Of a DNA stretch of 64,000 nucleotides, positions 54,141 through 63,500 are shown in pieces. A program made the translations under genes and the position numbers. Below the pieces are notes generated by a model. The model was given only the letters and a program-made list of their open reading frames with translations. It did no database searches and was not told where the DNA came from. The stretch lies in NCBI GenBank assembly GCA_938038445.1, contig CALHRZ010000006.1, positions 1 through 64,000 on the forward strand. The letters are read 5' to 3'. The stretch is from an uncultured bacterium. GTDB lineage: Bacteria; Verrucomicrobiota; Kiritimatiellia; CAIKKV01. Position 1 is the stretch's first letter. Every line of letters begins with the position of its first letter.

Positions 54141-55007
54141 TCAATCGGGCAGTACGGGCGGAGGAGGTATCGCTTCCAGGGCCGGCACCGGAATCGTCCT
54201 CCAGTTTGCCTCCTCTTCCGGCCGCCATTCGAATTCCCGCTCGATCATCTCCCTCCATCGGTTGCGAAAAAGGAGGCCATGCCGGACGACGAGAGCTGCA
54301 TTGATGAGATCCGGCGACCCCGCTGTGGTCACGCTCTCGTAATGATACATTTCGACGGATGGCGTATAGGCGATTCGCCCCCCCAGATTGCGCACGCGAT
54401 AACAGAGATCGGTATCCTCAAACTGAACCGGATTGAAGGCAGGGTCAAACCCGCCTGCCCGACGGAACACATCGGAGCGAATCATCAAACAAGCGCTGAT
54501 CACGTGCGGCACTTCCCGCTGAACATTGAAGCGAGGATCCAGCCGGTCCTCCCCCCGCCCAAGAAACACAATCCGCCCCCTGCGCGTGATTCCTCCTCCG
54601 GCAAATTGAATGCGATAAGGCGGAAACGGATAAACCAGCTTGGGGCCGACAACCGCCACCCCCGGCATCCCCTCGATCGTCGCGCTCAAGCGCTCCATCC
54701 AACTTCGGGTCCGTACCGAGACGTCGTTATCTAAAAACACCAACCGCCGCCCCTGCGCAATTTCTGCCCCTTGATTGCGCGCCGTCGCGCAGCCGAAGTT
54801 GGACGGGTTGTTCACAATACGCACCAAAAAGCCTCGGGCGGACACCTCTTTCTGAAAGGTGTTCAACCAGTCCGCCGTCCCATCCGACGAGCCGTTGTCT
54901 ACCACAATCAGTTCCCACTTACGCTCGGACGATTCCAGCAAGGTGGGAAGGCATCGGCGGGTCCACGGCAGCTTGTTTCTCGTCAGCACAATGATGGAAT
55001 ATTCCAT
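54141..55007 (-). CDS. Glycosyltransferase family 2
   Basis: This 288-residue GT-A enzyme starts EYSIIVLTRNKLPWTRRCL, with LIVVDNGSSDGTADWL for the nucleotide base and LVFLDNDVSV as the DxD metal motif. ACLMIRSDVFRRAGGFDPAF and FEDTDLCYRVRNLGG hold the acceptor-side catalytic ED of rhamnosyl or similar transferases. No membrane segment is seen. It starts one base after the E1 beta stop, so it is the last gene of the lipoyl/ketosynthase operon, and may glycosylate its product. It stops right beside the purL stop. Confidence 0.87.
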   Translation of the reverse strand: MEYSIIVLTRNKLPWTRRCLPTLLESSERKWELIVVDNGSSDGTADWLNTFQKEVSARGFLVRIVNNPSNFGCATARNQGAEIAQGRRLVFLDNDVSVRTRSWMERLSATIEGMPGVAVVGPKLVYPFPPYRIQFAGGGITRRGRIVFLGRGEDRLDPRFNVQREVPHVISACLMIRSDVFRRAGGFDPAFNPVQFEDTDLCYRVRNLGGRIAYTPSVEMYHYESVTTAGSPDLINAALVVRHGLLFRNRWREMIEREFEWRPEEEANWRTIPVPALEAIPPPPVLPD

Positions 55008-55008
55008 T

Positions 55009-55986
55009 TCAGGAAAACTCCCTCATCAAGCGAAACGCTTCGCGAACAATGCGTTCCGAATTGGGAATCGCTGCCCGCTCAAGAGACGGGCTCGCAGGGA
55101 TCGGAATTTCCGGCGTGGTGACCCGTTGAATCGGGGCGTCGAGATACTCGAAAACCGACTCCCCGACTCTCGCGGCTACCTCCGCGGCCGCTCCGCCACT
55201 CCGAACGCCTTCTTCCACGATCATGAGACGATGAGTACGCCGAACCGATTCCGCCAACCGTTCGAGATCGAGAGGAACCAAGGTGCGTAGATCCAACACC
55301 TCCGCCTCTATCCCCTCTTCCGCCAGCCTTTGGGCCGCTTCTTCCGCCTCAGCGACCATCCAGGACCATGCCGCAAGGGTCAAATCCTTGCCTTTGCGAA
55401 CTATCCGAGCACTTCCAAATGGAACGGGCGGAAGGCGATCGGAAACTCCCCCCTTGCGGCCATAAAGACGCTTGTGTTCGACAAAAAGAACGGGATTTTC
55501 AGTCCGAATCGCGGTTCTCAGAAGGCCGGCCGCATCGGCAGGCGTGGAGGGAACCGCAATCCAAAGGCCGGGCACATGGAAAAACCAGGATTCAAAACAC
55601 TGCGAATGGGTCGGCCCATATCCCCGCCCTCCGCCGGCTGGGGTTCGCACCACCAATGGGCACGCCCGATCGTACACATATCGCAGTTTGGCCGCCCAAT
55701 TCACCAATGGATCCATGGCCAGCGTGATGAAATCCATGAACATGATTTCGACCACTGGCCGCAACCCTGCCAACGCCGCGCCGATCGCCGCCCCTGTGAA
55801 ACTCATTTCGGAAATAGGGGTATTGATCACCCGTTCCGGCCCGAATTCGTCCAGGAGCCCACGGGTGACGCCAAACGCCCCTCCATAAACGCCAATGTCC
55901 TCGCCTAGAAGAATAACCCGCCGATCGCGCCGCATTTCATGCCATAGGGCGGCTCGAAGCGCTTCCACGGTGGTGAGCGTCTTCAT
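55009..55986 (-). CDS. 2-Oxoacid dehydrogenase E1 component, beta subunit
   Basis: This 325-residue protein pairs with E1 alpha to decarboxylate a 2-oxoacid using thiamine diphosphate. RVILLGEDIGVYGGAFGVT, RVINTPISEMSFTGAAIGAA and RPVVEIMFMDFITLAMDPLV are E1 beta segments, with the catalytic-loop RTPAGGGRGYGPTHSQ and the C-terminal half LTLAAWSWMV, VLDLRTLVPLDLE and VEEGVRSGGAAAEV. The start overlaps the E1 alpha stop by ATGA. Similar proteins act on pyruvate, acetoin or branched-chain oxoacids, which cannot be told apart here. The neighbours (carrier, ketosynthases) suggest that the acyl group goes to synthesis and not to CoA only. Confidence 0.92.
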   Translation of the reverse strand: MKTLTTVEALRAALWHEMRRDRRVILLGEDIGVYGGAFGVTRGLLDEFGPERVINTPISEMSFTGAAIGAALAGLRPVVEIMFMDFITLAMDPLVNWAAKLRYVYDRACPLVVRTPAGGGRGYGPTHSQCFESWFFHVPGLWIAVPSTPADAAGLLRTAIRTENPVLFVEHKRLYGRKGGVSDRLPPVPFGSARIVRKGKDLTLAAWSWMVAEAEEAAQRLAEEGIEAEVLDLRTLVPLDLERLAESVRRTHRLMIVEEGVRSGGAAAEVAARVGESVFEYLDAPIQRVTTPEIPIPASPSLERAAIPNSERIVREAFRLMREFS

Positions 55987-56930
55987 GCGAAGACCCCCTT
56001 TTCCATCGCTTCATGGTCCGGAAAAGGACTGCGGCGGGCATATCGGATCGCTTCTGCAATCCGACGAGCCGCCTCCCGACGTACGGCCCGTTCGGTAGCC
56101 TCATCCCATTCGCCTTGGCGTTTTAACTCGGCTCGAAAACGCCGTAGAGGGTCCCGACGGCGCCATGCAGCCTCCTCGGCACGGGTTCGGTAGCTCCGTG
56201 GATCACCACGGGAGTGTCCGGAGAGCCGATAGGTCCGGCACTCGATCAATGTGGGCCCCTCGCCTCGCAACGCACGACGGCGGGCTTCGGAAACCGCGCG
56301 AAAAACCGCGAATAGGTCGTTTCCGTCTACCGTCACCCCAGGCATTCCGTAAGCCGCCGCCTTTACGGCTATAGCAGGCACAGCGGACGCCGCGGCCGTG
56401 GGCGTAGACATCGCATAGCCGTTGTTTTCGCAAAGAAACAGGACCGGAAGCTTCCATAAACCCGCCATATTGAGGGACTCATGAAACATTCCTTGATTGG
56501 CAGCTCCATCGCCAAAAAAGCAAAGAGCGACACGCCGTTCTTTTCGCAAACGAAAGGCCAGCGCCGCGCCGACCGCAATGGGCAGCCCCCCGCCGGTGAT
56601 TCCGTTCGAACCCCAAAAACCGATGGAAGGATCCGCCATCATCTGGCTCCCTCCACGCCCTCGGGAATAGCCGGTTTCCCGCCCAAAGAGTTCGGCCATC
56701 ATCCGGCATGGATCTCCTCCCCGGGCAATCAGATGACCGTGCCCTCGATGCGTGCTCAACACCACATCTCGCGGCCCAAGTGCCGAACAAGCGCCCACGG
56801 CGGCGGCTTCCTGACCAATCGCCGTATGGGTTGTGCCATGAAGCACCCCTTTTGCAAACAAGTTCTCAACCTTTTGTTCGAACAGGCGAATGAGCCACAG
56901 CCGCAGATACAATTCACGTCGAGACCGCAT
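55983..56930 (-). CDS. 2-Oxoacid dehydrogenase E1 component, alpha subunit
   Basis: This 315-residue subunit binds thiamine diphosphate: CFFGDGAANQGMFHESLNMA through LCENNGYAMS is the GDG-x-NN motif. GTTHTAIGQEAAAVGACSAL and LSTHRGHGHLIARGG are the usual phosphorylation-loop and active-site segments; the His after R-G is the catalytic one. RYSRGRGGSQM-like wording (GYSRGRGGSQMMA) is typical. The ATG at 56930 is chosen because GGAAAGGAG lies five bases before it; the longer frame to 57161 overlaps the ketosynthase gene. It overlaps that gene's stop by 17 bases. Confidence 0.92.
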   Translation of the reverse strand: MRSRRELYLRLWLIRLFEQKVENLFAKGVLHGTTHTAIGQEAAAVGACSALGPRDVVLSTHRGHGHLIARGGDPCRMMAELFGRETGYSRGRGGSQMMADPSIGFWGSNGITGGGLPIAVGAALAFRLRKERRVALCFFGDGAANQGMFHESLNMAGLWKLPVLFLCENNGYAMSTPTAAASAVPAIAVKAAAYGMPGVTVDGNDLFAVFRAVSEARRRALRGEGPTLIECRTYRLSGHSRGDPRSYRTRAEEAAWRRRDPLRRFRAELKRQGEWDEATERAVRREAARRIAEAIRYARRSPFPDHEAMEKGVFA

Positions 56931-58092
56931 GTTCGCTCCTTTCCAGGCAAAGGGCGACCGAAGCTCCGCCAGGATCGGACGAAAGAGTAACGACCCGCCG
57001 CACATCCAAACCGTCGCACGGAATCGAAATCGGACATGCCGGATCAGGCTTTTCAACGGAAAAGGGATAGCGACGCCCCTGTAAGAGAATTCCAACTGCC
57101 GCAATGAGTTGGAAGACCCCAGCCGCCCCCAATGTCTCTCCCATTCGCGATGCAGGAGCAAACACGGCCCCCCTGCATGTTCCTCCTCCCCAGATCAACA
57201 GCGCTTCAGCTTCCTGGCGGTCTCCTTCACGACTGCCATTGGCATGCCCGATCACCCAATCGCCGTCCTGCCAGACCTCCGCAACCTGTCGAAGAGCTTT
57301 TTCGCGGCTCCTGGGACCCCACGCTGCCCCAAAACCGGAAACACGAGCGAGGATCGTGGCGTTCCGCGCCCTCGCATGGGCTTCCTCTTCCAAAACCACG
57401 ATTCCAGCGCCTTCTCCCAGAACGAACCCGTTCCGTCGGCAGTCGTAAGGACGAGCGCATTCCCCTTCTCCTGCATCCCGAGCGACTTTTCCCGCTCGGT
57501 CAAACGCCTGAAGTAAAATCGGATGGAACGCTTCAAACCCGCCGGCAAACATCCGATGCACCTGCCCTTCCCGAATCGCCTCCACGGCGAAGGCTACGGC
57601 CGCTGACGAGGCCGTCCAGCCCGACGCTTGATGAAGATGATACCCCCCGATGCCATATTCGATCGCCAATAGACTAATGGGGGTATTGGAATACGCATGG
57701 GGGAAAAGGATCGGTTTGACAAGCCGAACACCCTTCTTGTGATAATCGGAGAAAAAAAGGTGCATCGTGCTGAGGGGACCATACGCCGTTCCAAGCGACA
57801 GCCCCGCTTCCTTCACGGCCTGATCCCCAGGATCCATATTCGCATCTTCCAACGCCAGGCTCATGGCCGCAAAAGTGAATTGAGAAGTCCGGTCAAGATA
57901 GGTTTTTGCCGTTTCAAGATAATCGGACACGTTGAAGTTCCGGATCAGAGCGGCCTTCCGGCTCTCATTCCCGTCACCGGTATCCACATCTCCGATCCCC
58001 GAACGGCCTTCTTCCAATGCCCGCCAAAAATCCGATCGCCCGACCCCGATGGCGCTGATAGGACCAACCCCTGTTATCACGACTCTTCTCAT
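56914..58092 (-). CDS. Ketosynthase-like protein without catalytic Cys (chain-length-factor-like)
   Basis: This 392-residue thiolase-fold protein is homologous to FabF (MRRVVITGVGPISAIGVGRS). At the nucleophile position the family reads T-A-C; here T160-A161-S162. The second catalytic His motif GHxxGAAG reads GETLGAAGVFQ, so His is Glu. GHANGSREGD replaces NAHGTGT. The frame is full-length and coupled by ATGA to the intact ketosynthase before it. Such a pair resembles the KS/CLF heterodimer of type II polyketide or aryl polyene systems, where the second subunit lost its Cys. It should not condense chains on its own. A related role in chain-length control is inferred. Confidence 0.85.
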   Translation of the reverse strand: MRRVVITGVGPISAIGVGRSDFWRALEEGRSGIGDVDTGDGNESRKAALIRNFNVSDYLETAKTYLDRTSQFTFAAMSLALEDANMDPGDQAVKEAGLSLGTAYGPLSTMHLFFSDYHKKGVRLVKPILFPHAYSNTPISLLAIEYGIGGYHLHQASGWTASSAAVAFAVEAIREGQVHRMFAGGFEAFHPILLQAFDRAGKVARDAGEGECARPYDCRRNGFVLGEGAGIVVLEEEAHARARNATILARVSGFGAAWGPRSREKALRQVAEVWQDGDWVIGHANGSREGDRQEAEALLIWGGGTCRGAVFAPASRMGETLGAAGVFQLIAAVGILLQGRRYPFSVEKPDPACPISIPCDGLDVRRVVTLSSDPGGASVALCLERSEHAVST

Positions 58093-59297
58093 GGCACGCT
58101 CACAATCACAGCCGCATTGCACCCACCAATCCCGGCCGAATTGGAAAGAACGGTCCGGAACCGTCCCTTGCGAGGTTCTCCCCGAACATAATCGAGAGCG
58201 CATGCCGGGTCGGGTTCTTCCAGATTGGCCACCGGAGGAATCCGCCCATCCCGAAGCGTCAGAACCGACGCGATCGCTTCCACACTTCCAGCGGCCCCCA
58301 TGAGATGACCGACAGTCCCCTTGATCGAAGTAATGGGAATTTTCGACGCATGAGAACCGAAAACAGCTTGAATCGCCTGGGTCTCCGTAAGATCATTCGG
58401 AATGGTCCCTGTTCCGTGCGCATTGATGTGATCCACCTGTTCGGGTGCAAGCTCCGCCTGAAGGAGAGCTTGTTGCATGACAGCAACCGTACCCGCCCCT
58501 TCCCGGGCAGGGGCCGTCAAGTGAAACGCATTGTTGTTCAAGGCAGTTCCCACTAATACGGCAAGGACCGGTGCATCGCGCCTCCTCGCCGTGGATTCCC
58601 GCTCAACGAGAAGCGCGCCGGCGCCTTCGCTGAAGATCGTTCCGTCTCGCCGCCGATCGAAGGGGCGAACTGCGGTCCGACTCATGGTGCGTAGGGCACT
58701 TAAACCGATCCAGGCGAAACGGGAAAGCGCATCGTACCCCCCCGCCAGTATCGCGTCGGCCTGACCGGATTTCAGAAGGGAAGCGGCGGCAGCGATTGCC
58801 GCCGTTCCCGAAGCGCAGGAAAGGGACAAATTCATCACCGGTCCCTCTGCTCCCCAACGGCGCGCAAGAAAATCGGCCGCTCGCTGAAATGACAATCCGT
58901 CAAAATCACTGCCCATCGTCCCGGGGGCGGGATTTCCCCCTAACCACTCTTCCGCGCATTCCACGCTGCCAAAATTGGTCGAAAGGATGATCCCTAGCCG
59001 AAGACCGGACGTCGCTCCCTTTTCTCGCCATTCTGCCTGTTCCAAGGCCTCCCGCGCAGCGGACATCATCAAAAGAGCCGCCCGGTCACTTGGACCCGCT
59101 AGGGCCACATCGTCTGGATTCGGCTCGAAATTCGGGATCTCTCCGCCCACGGAAAAGGCCATGTCGCGGGTGTCAAATCTGCGAAGAGGTCGAAAAGCGT
59201 CGGGCCGGCCGCGGAGCAATGCCCTCCATGTTTCCTCCGTATTAAGGCCAATCGGAGTCACGGCCCCCAAACCGGTAATTACGATCCGCTCGTCCAT
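58089..59297 (-). CDS. 3-Oxoacyl-ACP synthase II-type ketosynthase, complete active site
   Basis: This 402-residue condensing enzyme of the FabF type has all catalytic parts: Cys161 in SLSCASGTAAI, His in INAHGTGT, Lys in SIKGTVGHLMGAAG with the second His. DERIVITGLGAVTPIGLNTEETW is the family start. The ATG at 59297 follows GAGGGA; the GTG at 59312 overlapping the FabG stop is an alternative. Its stop overlaps the next ketosynthase. The enzyme would join an acyl starter with a malonyl unit; the usual donor is ACP, but no ACP gene is next to it, so the lipoyl carrier may take part. Confidence 0.88.
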   Translation of the reverse strand: MDERIVITGLGAVTPIGLNTEETWRALLRGRPDAFRPLRRFDTRDMAFSVGGEIPNFEPNPDDVALAGPSDRAALLMMSAAREALEQAEWREKGATSGLRLGIILSTNFGSVECAEEWLGGNPAPGTMGSDFDGLSFQRAADFLARRWGAEGPVMNLSLSCASGTAAIAAAASLLKSGQADAILAGGYDALSRFAWIGLSALRTMSRTAVRPFDRRRDGTIFSEGAGALLVERESTARRRDAPVLAVLVGTALNNNAFHLTAPAREGAGTVAVMQQALLQAELAPEQVDHINAHGTGTIPNDLTETQAIQAVFGSHASKIPITSIKGTVGHLMGAAGSVEAIASVLTLRDGRIPPVANLEEPDPACALDYVRGEPRKGRFRTVLSNSAGIGGCNAAVIVSVP

Positions 59298-59308
59298 TGC
59301 CTGTTCCC

Positions 59309-60061
59309 TCACATCCGCAATCCGCCGTCCACGCCGAATACCTGGCCGGTGATGTAGGAGCCTCCCTCCCCGGCAAGAAAAACAATCAGACGGGCGACCT
59401 CTTCGGGCCGGCCGAAACGGCGGAGGGGAATGGTTTCCAGAAGTTGGCGGCGTTTCGATTCCTCCATGTCTGCCGTCATGGCGGTTTCAATATAGCCGGG
59501 GGCAATCGCATTCACCGTAACCCCTGCCGAGGCGAATTCGCGTGCCGCTGTACGGGTCAAACCGATCAGTCCCGCTTTCGCCGCCGCGTAATTCGCCCGT
59601 TTCCAATCCCCCGTGAGTCCCGCGATGGAAGAAACCGCCATAATTCTTCCCGACCGCCGACGGATCATTTCACGACCGAACAACTTAAAGCCGAAAAAGG
59701 CCCCCTTGAGCATGGGATCCAGAACGGCATTCCATTCCTCTTCCGTCATAAAAATCAAGTAGTTGTCGCGCACCAACCCGGCGTTATGAACAAGGATGTC
59801 GGGTGGGCCGAAATTCCGGCGAGTCTCCTCCAGCACATGCTGCCAGTCTTCGAGTCGCCCGGTATCGGCTTGCAAGGCCATCGCCTCGCCTCCCGCCGCG
59901 GCAACTTCAGCGGCAAGGGTCTCCCCCTGATTTCGCTGGGTATGCCAAGTAAAGACCACACGTGCCCCCTCCGAGGCAAGCGCCAAGACGGTGGCGCGGC
60001 CAATGCCACGGGAACCGCCGGTCACAACCGCCACTTTTCCGTTCAACGTCCGCGTTTCCAT
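59309..60061 (-). CDS. 3-Oxoacyl-ACP reductase FabG-like SDR
   Basis: This 250-residue short-chain dehydrogenase has GGSRGIGRATVLALA for NADPH, NAGLVRDNYLIFMT typical of FabG, the catalytic Ser in AVSSIAG, and the Tyr-Lys pair in NYAAAKAGLIG. FGRPEEVARLIVFLA and YITGQVFGVDGGLRM close the protein. It would reduce the 3-oxoacyl product of the ketosynthase next to it. The start lies 19 bases inside the lipoyl carrier gene and its end overlaps the ketosynthase start region. Confidence 0.92.
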   Translation of the reverse strand: METRTLNGKVAVVTGGSRGIGRATVLALASEGARVVFTWHTQRNQGETLAAEVAAAGGEAMALQADTGRLEDWQHVLEETRRNFGPPDILVHNAGLVRDNYLIFMTEEEWNAVLDPMLKGAFFGFKLFGREMIRRRSGRIMAVSSIAGLTGDWKRANYAAAKAGLIGLTRTAAREFASAGVTVNAIAPGYIETAMTADMEESKRRQLLETIPLRRFGRPEEVARLIVFLAGEGGSYITGQVFGVDGGLRM

Positions 60062-60543
60062 TCACGCACCATGCTTTCCGTGACGATTTCGGCCCGTGCA
60101 TGCCGGGCCACCTCCGCCAGATCAATGCCGAGCTCCCGTGCAAGGCGCCGGGCGGCTGGGGTCGCTCGAACCCCCTTGGGCATCTCCGATCCACTGGCCG
60201 CATGCGGTTGAAGAGATGGAAGTCCCTGAATCAAAGGCCGACGTGATCGCTTTTCGCCTCCCAACCGCTTTGCATTGGAAGGATCCTGTGCAGGCGCTTC
60301 CTCGTCTGGATGGCCAATGAGACCGAGCACAAAACCCGTGGGGACTATGCTTTTTACCTTCGCATAGATCCGGAGCAAATGCCCGGTCGCCGGTGCGACG
60401 ACCTCGAAGGCGGCTTTGTCCGTGGTCAGCTCCACGAGCGGACACCCTTTCTCGATCCGTTCGCCTTCGTGAACGAACCAGGCGGTCACCGTCACTTCAT
60501 CTGTATTCTCACTCAGCCGCGGCACTTTAACGCGTACGGCCAT
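60043..60543 (-). CDS. Lipoyl/subunit-binding carrier protein without E2 acyltransferase domain
   Basis: This 166-residue protein has the front half of a dihydrolipoyl acyltransferase. Residues 1-80 are a lipoyl domain, with Lys43 in ELTTDKAAFEV as lipoylation site. A linker follows. Residues 126-160 are a peripheral subunit-binding domain (RATPAARRLARELGIDLAEVA), which holds E1 or E3. The roughly 230-residue catalytic domain with its HxxxDG motif is absent, and the frame ends in a clean stop. Thus acyl groups from E1 could be loaded on the lipoyl arm but not passed to CoA by this protein. It opens the operon four bases after the end of the large upstream gene. Confidence 0.85.
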   Translation of the reverse strand: MAVRVKVPRLSENTDEVTVTAWFVHEGERIEKGCPLVELTTDKAAFEVVAPATGHLLRIYAKVKSIVPTGFVLGLIGHPDEEAPAQDPSNAKRLGGEKRSRRPLIQGLPSLQPHAASGSEMPKGVRATPAARRLARELGIDLAEVARHARAEIVTESMVREWKRGR

Positions 60544-60547
60544 CGCA

Positions 60548-63500
60548 TCAGTCTCCTTCCTGCTTTACCGGAGGATGAGTCCCCCACCAGGGAAAACGGA
60601 TCGGTAGGGTGGAATTGCCTGCCTTGTCCGTAGGCGATGCCACCACCCAAAGGCCACCATCCAGGGCGGCCATCGGCTGTTCTCCGCCGATCTTCTTCCC
60701 CTCCCGATCCTCATAATGCCAAACGGGGGGTGCCATGCCGCTCGCATCATACGCCTGAATCCGAACCCCGTCCTGCGCCATGCCGGCCCCATATAGGTAC
60801 AGATCGCGCAGATGGAAGAGCGACTCCCCATCCTTTTGAACCGCGCGCAGCGTCATGCCCCGGACGAGATATCCCACTTCGTTGGTCGGGGGTTGATGCT
60901 GGCGAACCAGATCGCGGACATTGTAAGCCAGGGTCGTCCACCGGTTGCTGATCCATGACGGCGGTTCGGGAAATCCCGCGCGGGACTTCCCTTTCCGAGC
61001 CGTTAGAGGAATGGCCAAGGTCTGGCCCGTTCCCAATTCAAGAGTCAAGCTGAGGGTTTCGTCCTCACCCTGGTCCGAAAATAAAGGACGGCGAAGTTGA
61101 AGGGCAAGAAAGGGAAAGCGTTCCAGGTTCCAGGGCGTGGCATCAAAACGCGCCACAACGCCGGCATCCTTCGCCCCTCGCGCGATCAGATAGGGGGGGT
61201 CATTGGTGGACCGCTGAATCTGCAACGCCGTCGGGCCGCGGGGCGCAAAAAACAGGTTCCGCTCGGTGGGCATTTCCCAGGCGGTCCTCCAGAACACGTT
61301 GCTCGGCATCTGAAGGGCAAGAAGCGTTGGAGGAATTCGATCTTTTTCATAGTCAATACGCCATTCAGTCACAAAGTCCGGCGAACGGTTGCCCGCGCCA
61401 TCCTGAATCCCGCGCAAGGAAAACCGCAGAATTTGCCCATTGGTCGTCTGGTTGAGCGGCACACGGAAAAGCCACGGCCATGTCAGCGCAAGAACCGTCA
61501 CGTCGGACTGATAGGTCAAACGGCCGCTCTGACCGTCGGCGACAACCTCATGTTCATCGCAGAAGATCCGAAGCGATTCGGGATCCAAAGGCGCGCCCCC
61601 GTCATGCCCAAAGGCAATTCGCCATTCGGCCTGATTGCGCACATTACCTTCGGTCGAGGCGATTTCGGACGTGATACGCAGCGGTTTTCGGTCCAATAGG
61701 AAAGGAATATCCGTCACCGGGGATTCAAGTCCCATACGGTTTCGTGCCCGAAGAAACAAATGGTGCACGCCGTCCTCCAACCCTTCGAGGGATGGATTAA
61801 AAGGCTCGCCGTTGGGAATAGAGGTCCACTTCATATGCTCTCGTTCCTCTTCCGGCCGAGCAAGCCAAGAACCCGCGCCAACTCCCACAGCGGCCTGCAC
61901 TTCGATTTCCTCCTCGAAGTCAAAATAATGCGGAGTGAGAGCGAGCGGTCGGACGGCCGAGACGGCGGGACCTACCACCAGTTCATCCAAACGCCAAGAA
62001 GAAAACACACCGGTCTGATCGATCGGATGGAAAGAGCCGAATTCCGGATCCTGAACCAGAAAGGTTCGGGGCGAAAAGGGCCGAATTCCGGCGGCATCGG
62101 CGATGATCCCCAACCACGATCGCCAGCGGCCGTCTGATAGAATCGGCTCGGCCAGCCGGACAGGCACCGCCTGAGGATGAGGTTCGCTCAGACGGACAAA
62201 TCGCCCTCCGCCAAGCGAAAGAGAAATCCGAGTCATGGGATCCTGCGTGGAATAATAGAACTGCAGTAGGGGATGACGGGCGAGTGAAAAAGCAGCGGGA
62301 AGAACGGCGCGAAGGCGCTTGTCGCTCGCCGTGTTGCGAACCTCCAAGCAGCGTCCAAAGTTCGTTCCTTGCCAAATGAGACGGGCGCGTTCCAAACCCG
62401 CTGGGTCTGTTTCCCTCTCCAGGGGTTCGCGGGCTTCAAAGTTCTGGAGGTAGGGAACACTTCCTTCCAGACGCAGCAGAACAGGCGGGCCTCTTTTTGA
62501 TGCTTCGCTCCACGCGAGCGCTTCTCGCTTCTCCCAACCGGCGCCTCGCATCATAACCGTTACCGATTCCTTCCGAAACCGTTCCAGCCTGGGAACTGGA
62601 GCCCTCCTGGTGGAAATATGGACGGTCTCAGGACGAATTGCGACGTCGTCAAACAGAACCGAGGCCGTCAAAAAGCGAGGATCTGGATATTCGCCATCCC
62701 TGACAAACTCGATCGCATCGGGCGTCTCGGACGACCATCGGAAAGAAACCGCGGGTTCAGGTGGAAGCCGAATCCACGCCATGGGAACACAGGACTCGGG
62801 GCGGCCGCGAATCATCCGGCGAATCAGAAGGGCAAAATAACCTGGGTCCCCAAGACTCGCGATCTCCTGCCGAAGACCCGCCATTCCCTGACACTCGGCC
62901 AGCAGACGCCCGGTCTTCCAGTCCACAATGGAAAACACGGCGAATTCAGGAACACCGGCAGCAGCCGTCAGCTCCGGCGGATCGCCATATGGGATCTCGG
63001 TAAAACGCCGGACCGCATAGCCGTCGCCCGGCCGATTGCCCGCGACCCCTTGCAGCTCCGTGCAAGGGCTCATAAGTCCGAATCCTTCGGCTCGGATCAG
63101 AAACCCCGAATCCATCGGCAACATGTGGCGAGGAACCCATACCGTCACAGGGGTCCATCCCTTTTCAACAACCGTCCATTCGTTTGAAGAAACGGACCCA
63201 AGGGGAGTATAACCGGTTTCAATTGGTCCCCCTTTAATCCCGCCGGGACCGGAAAGGCGATAGACGAATCGCCGAAAAGGCACATAGGTTCCGTCCGGCT
63301 CCGTTCGCCCGACGGAATAGTGAAAATCGAGCAGAGCTGCGGGCGTACGCTTAATTTCAAAACGCCATCCCGCGCAACGTTCCAGGGGAAGCGGCGGCAA
63401 CGCCGATCGAACCTGCATCGAGGAAGCTCCCATTCGCGCCGTGGCCGCGAAATAAGGACCGCCTTCTCCCGACCCGCCCCATTCCAGCGTGAGCCCTCCT

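Noticed and set aside
56914-58092. Cys-less ketosynthase as a pseudogene
   Set aside because: The frame is complete, coupled on both ends and keeps the fold segments; loss of Cys and His looks like a change of role.
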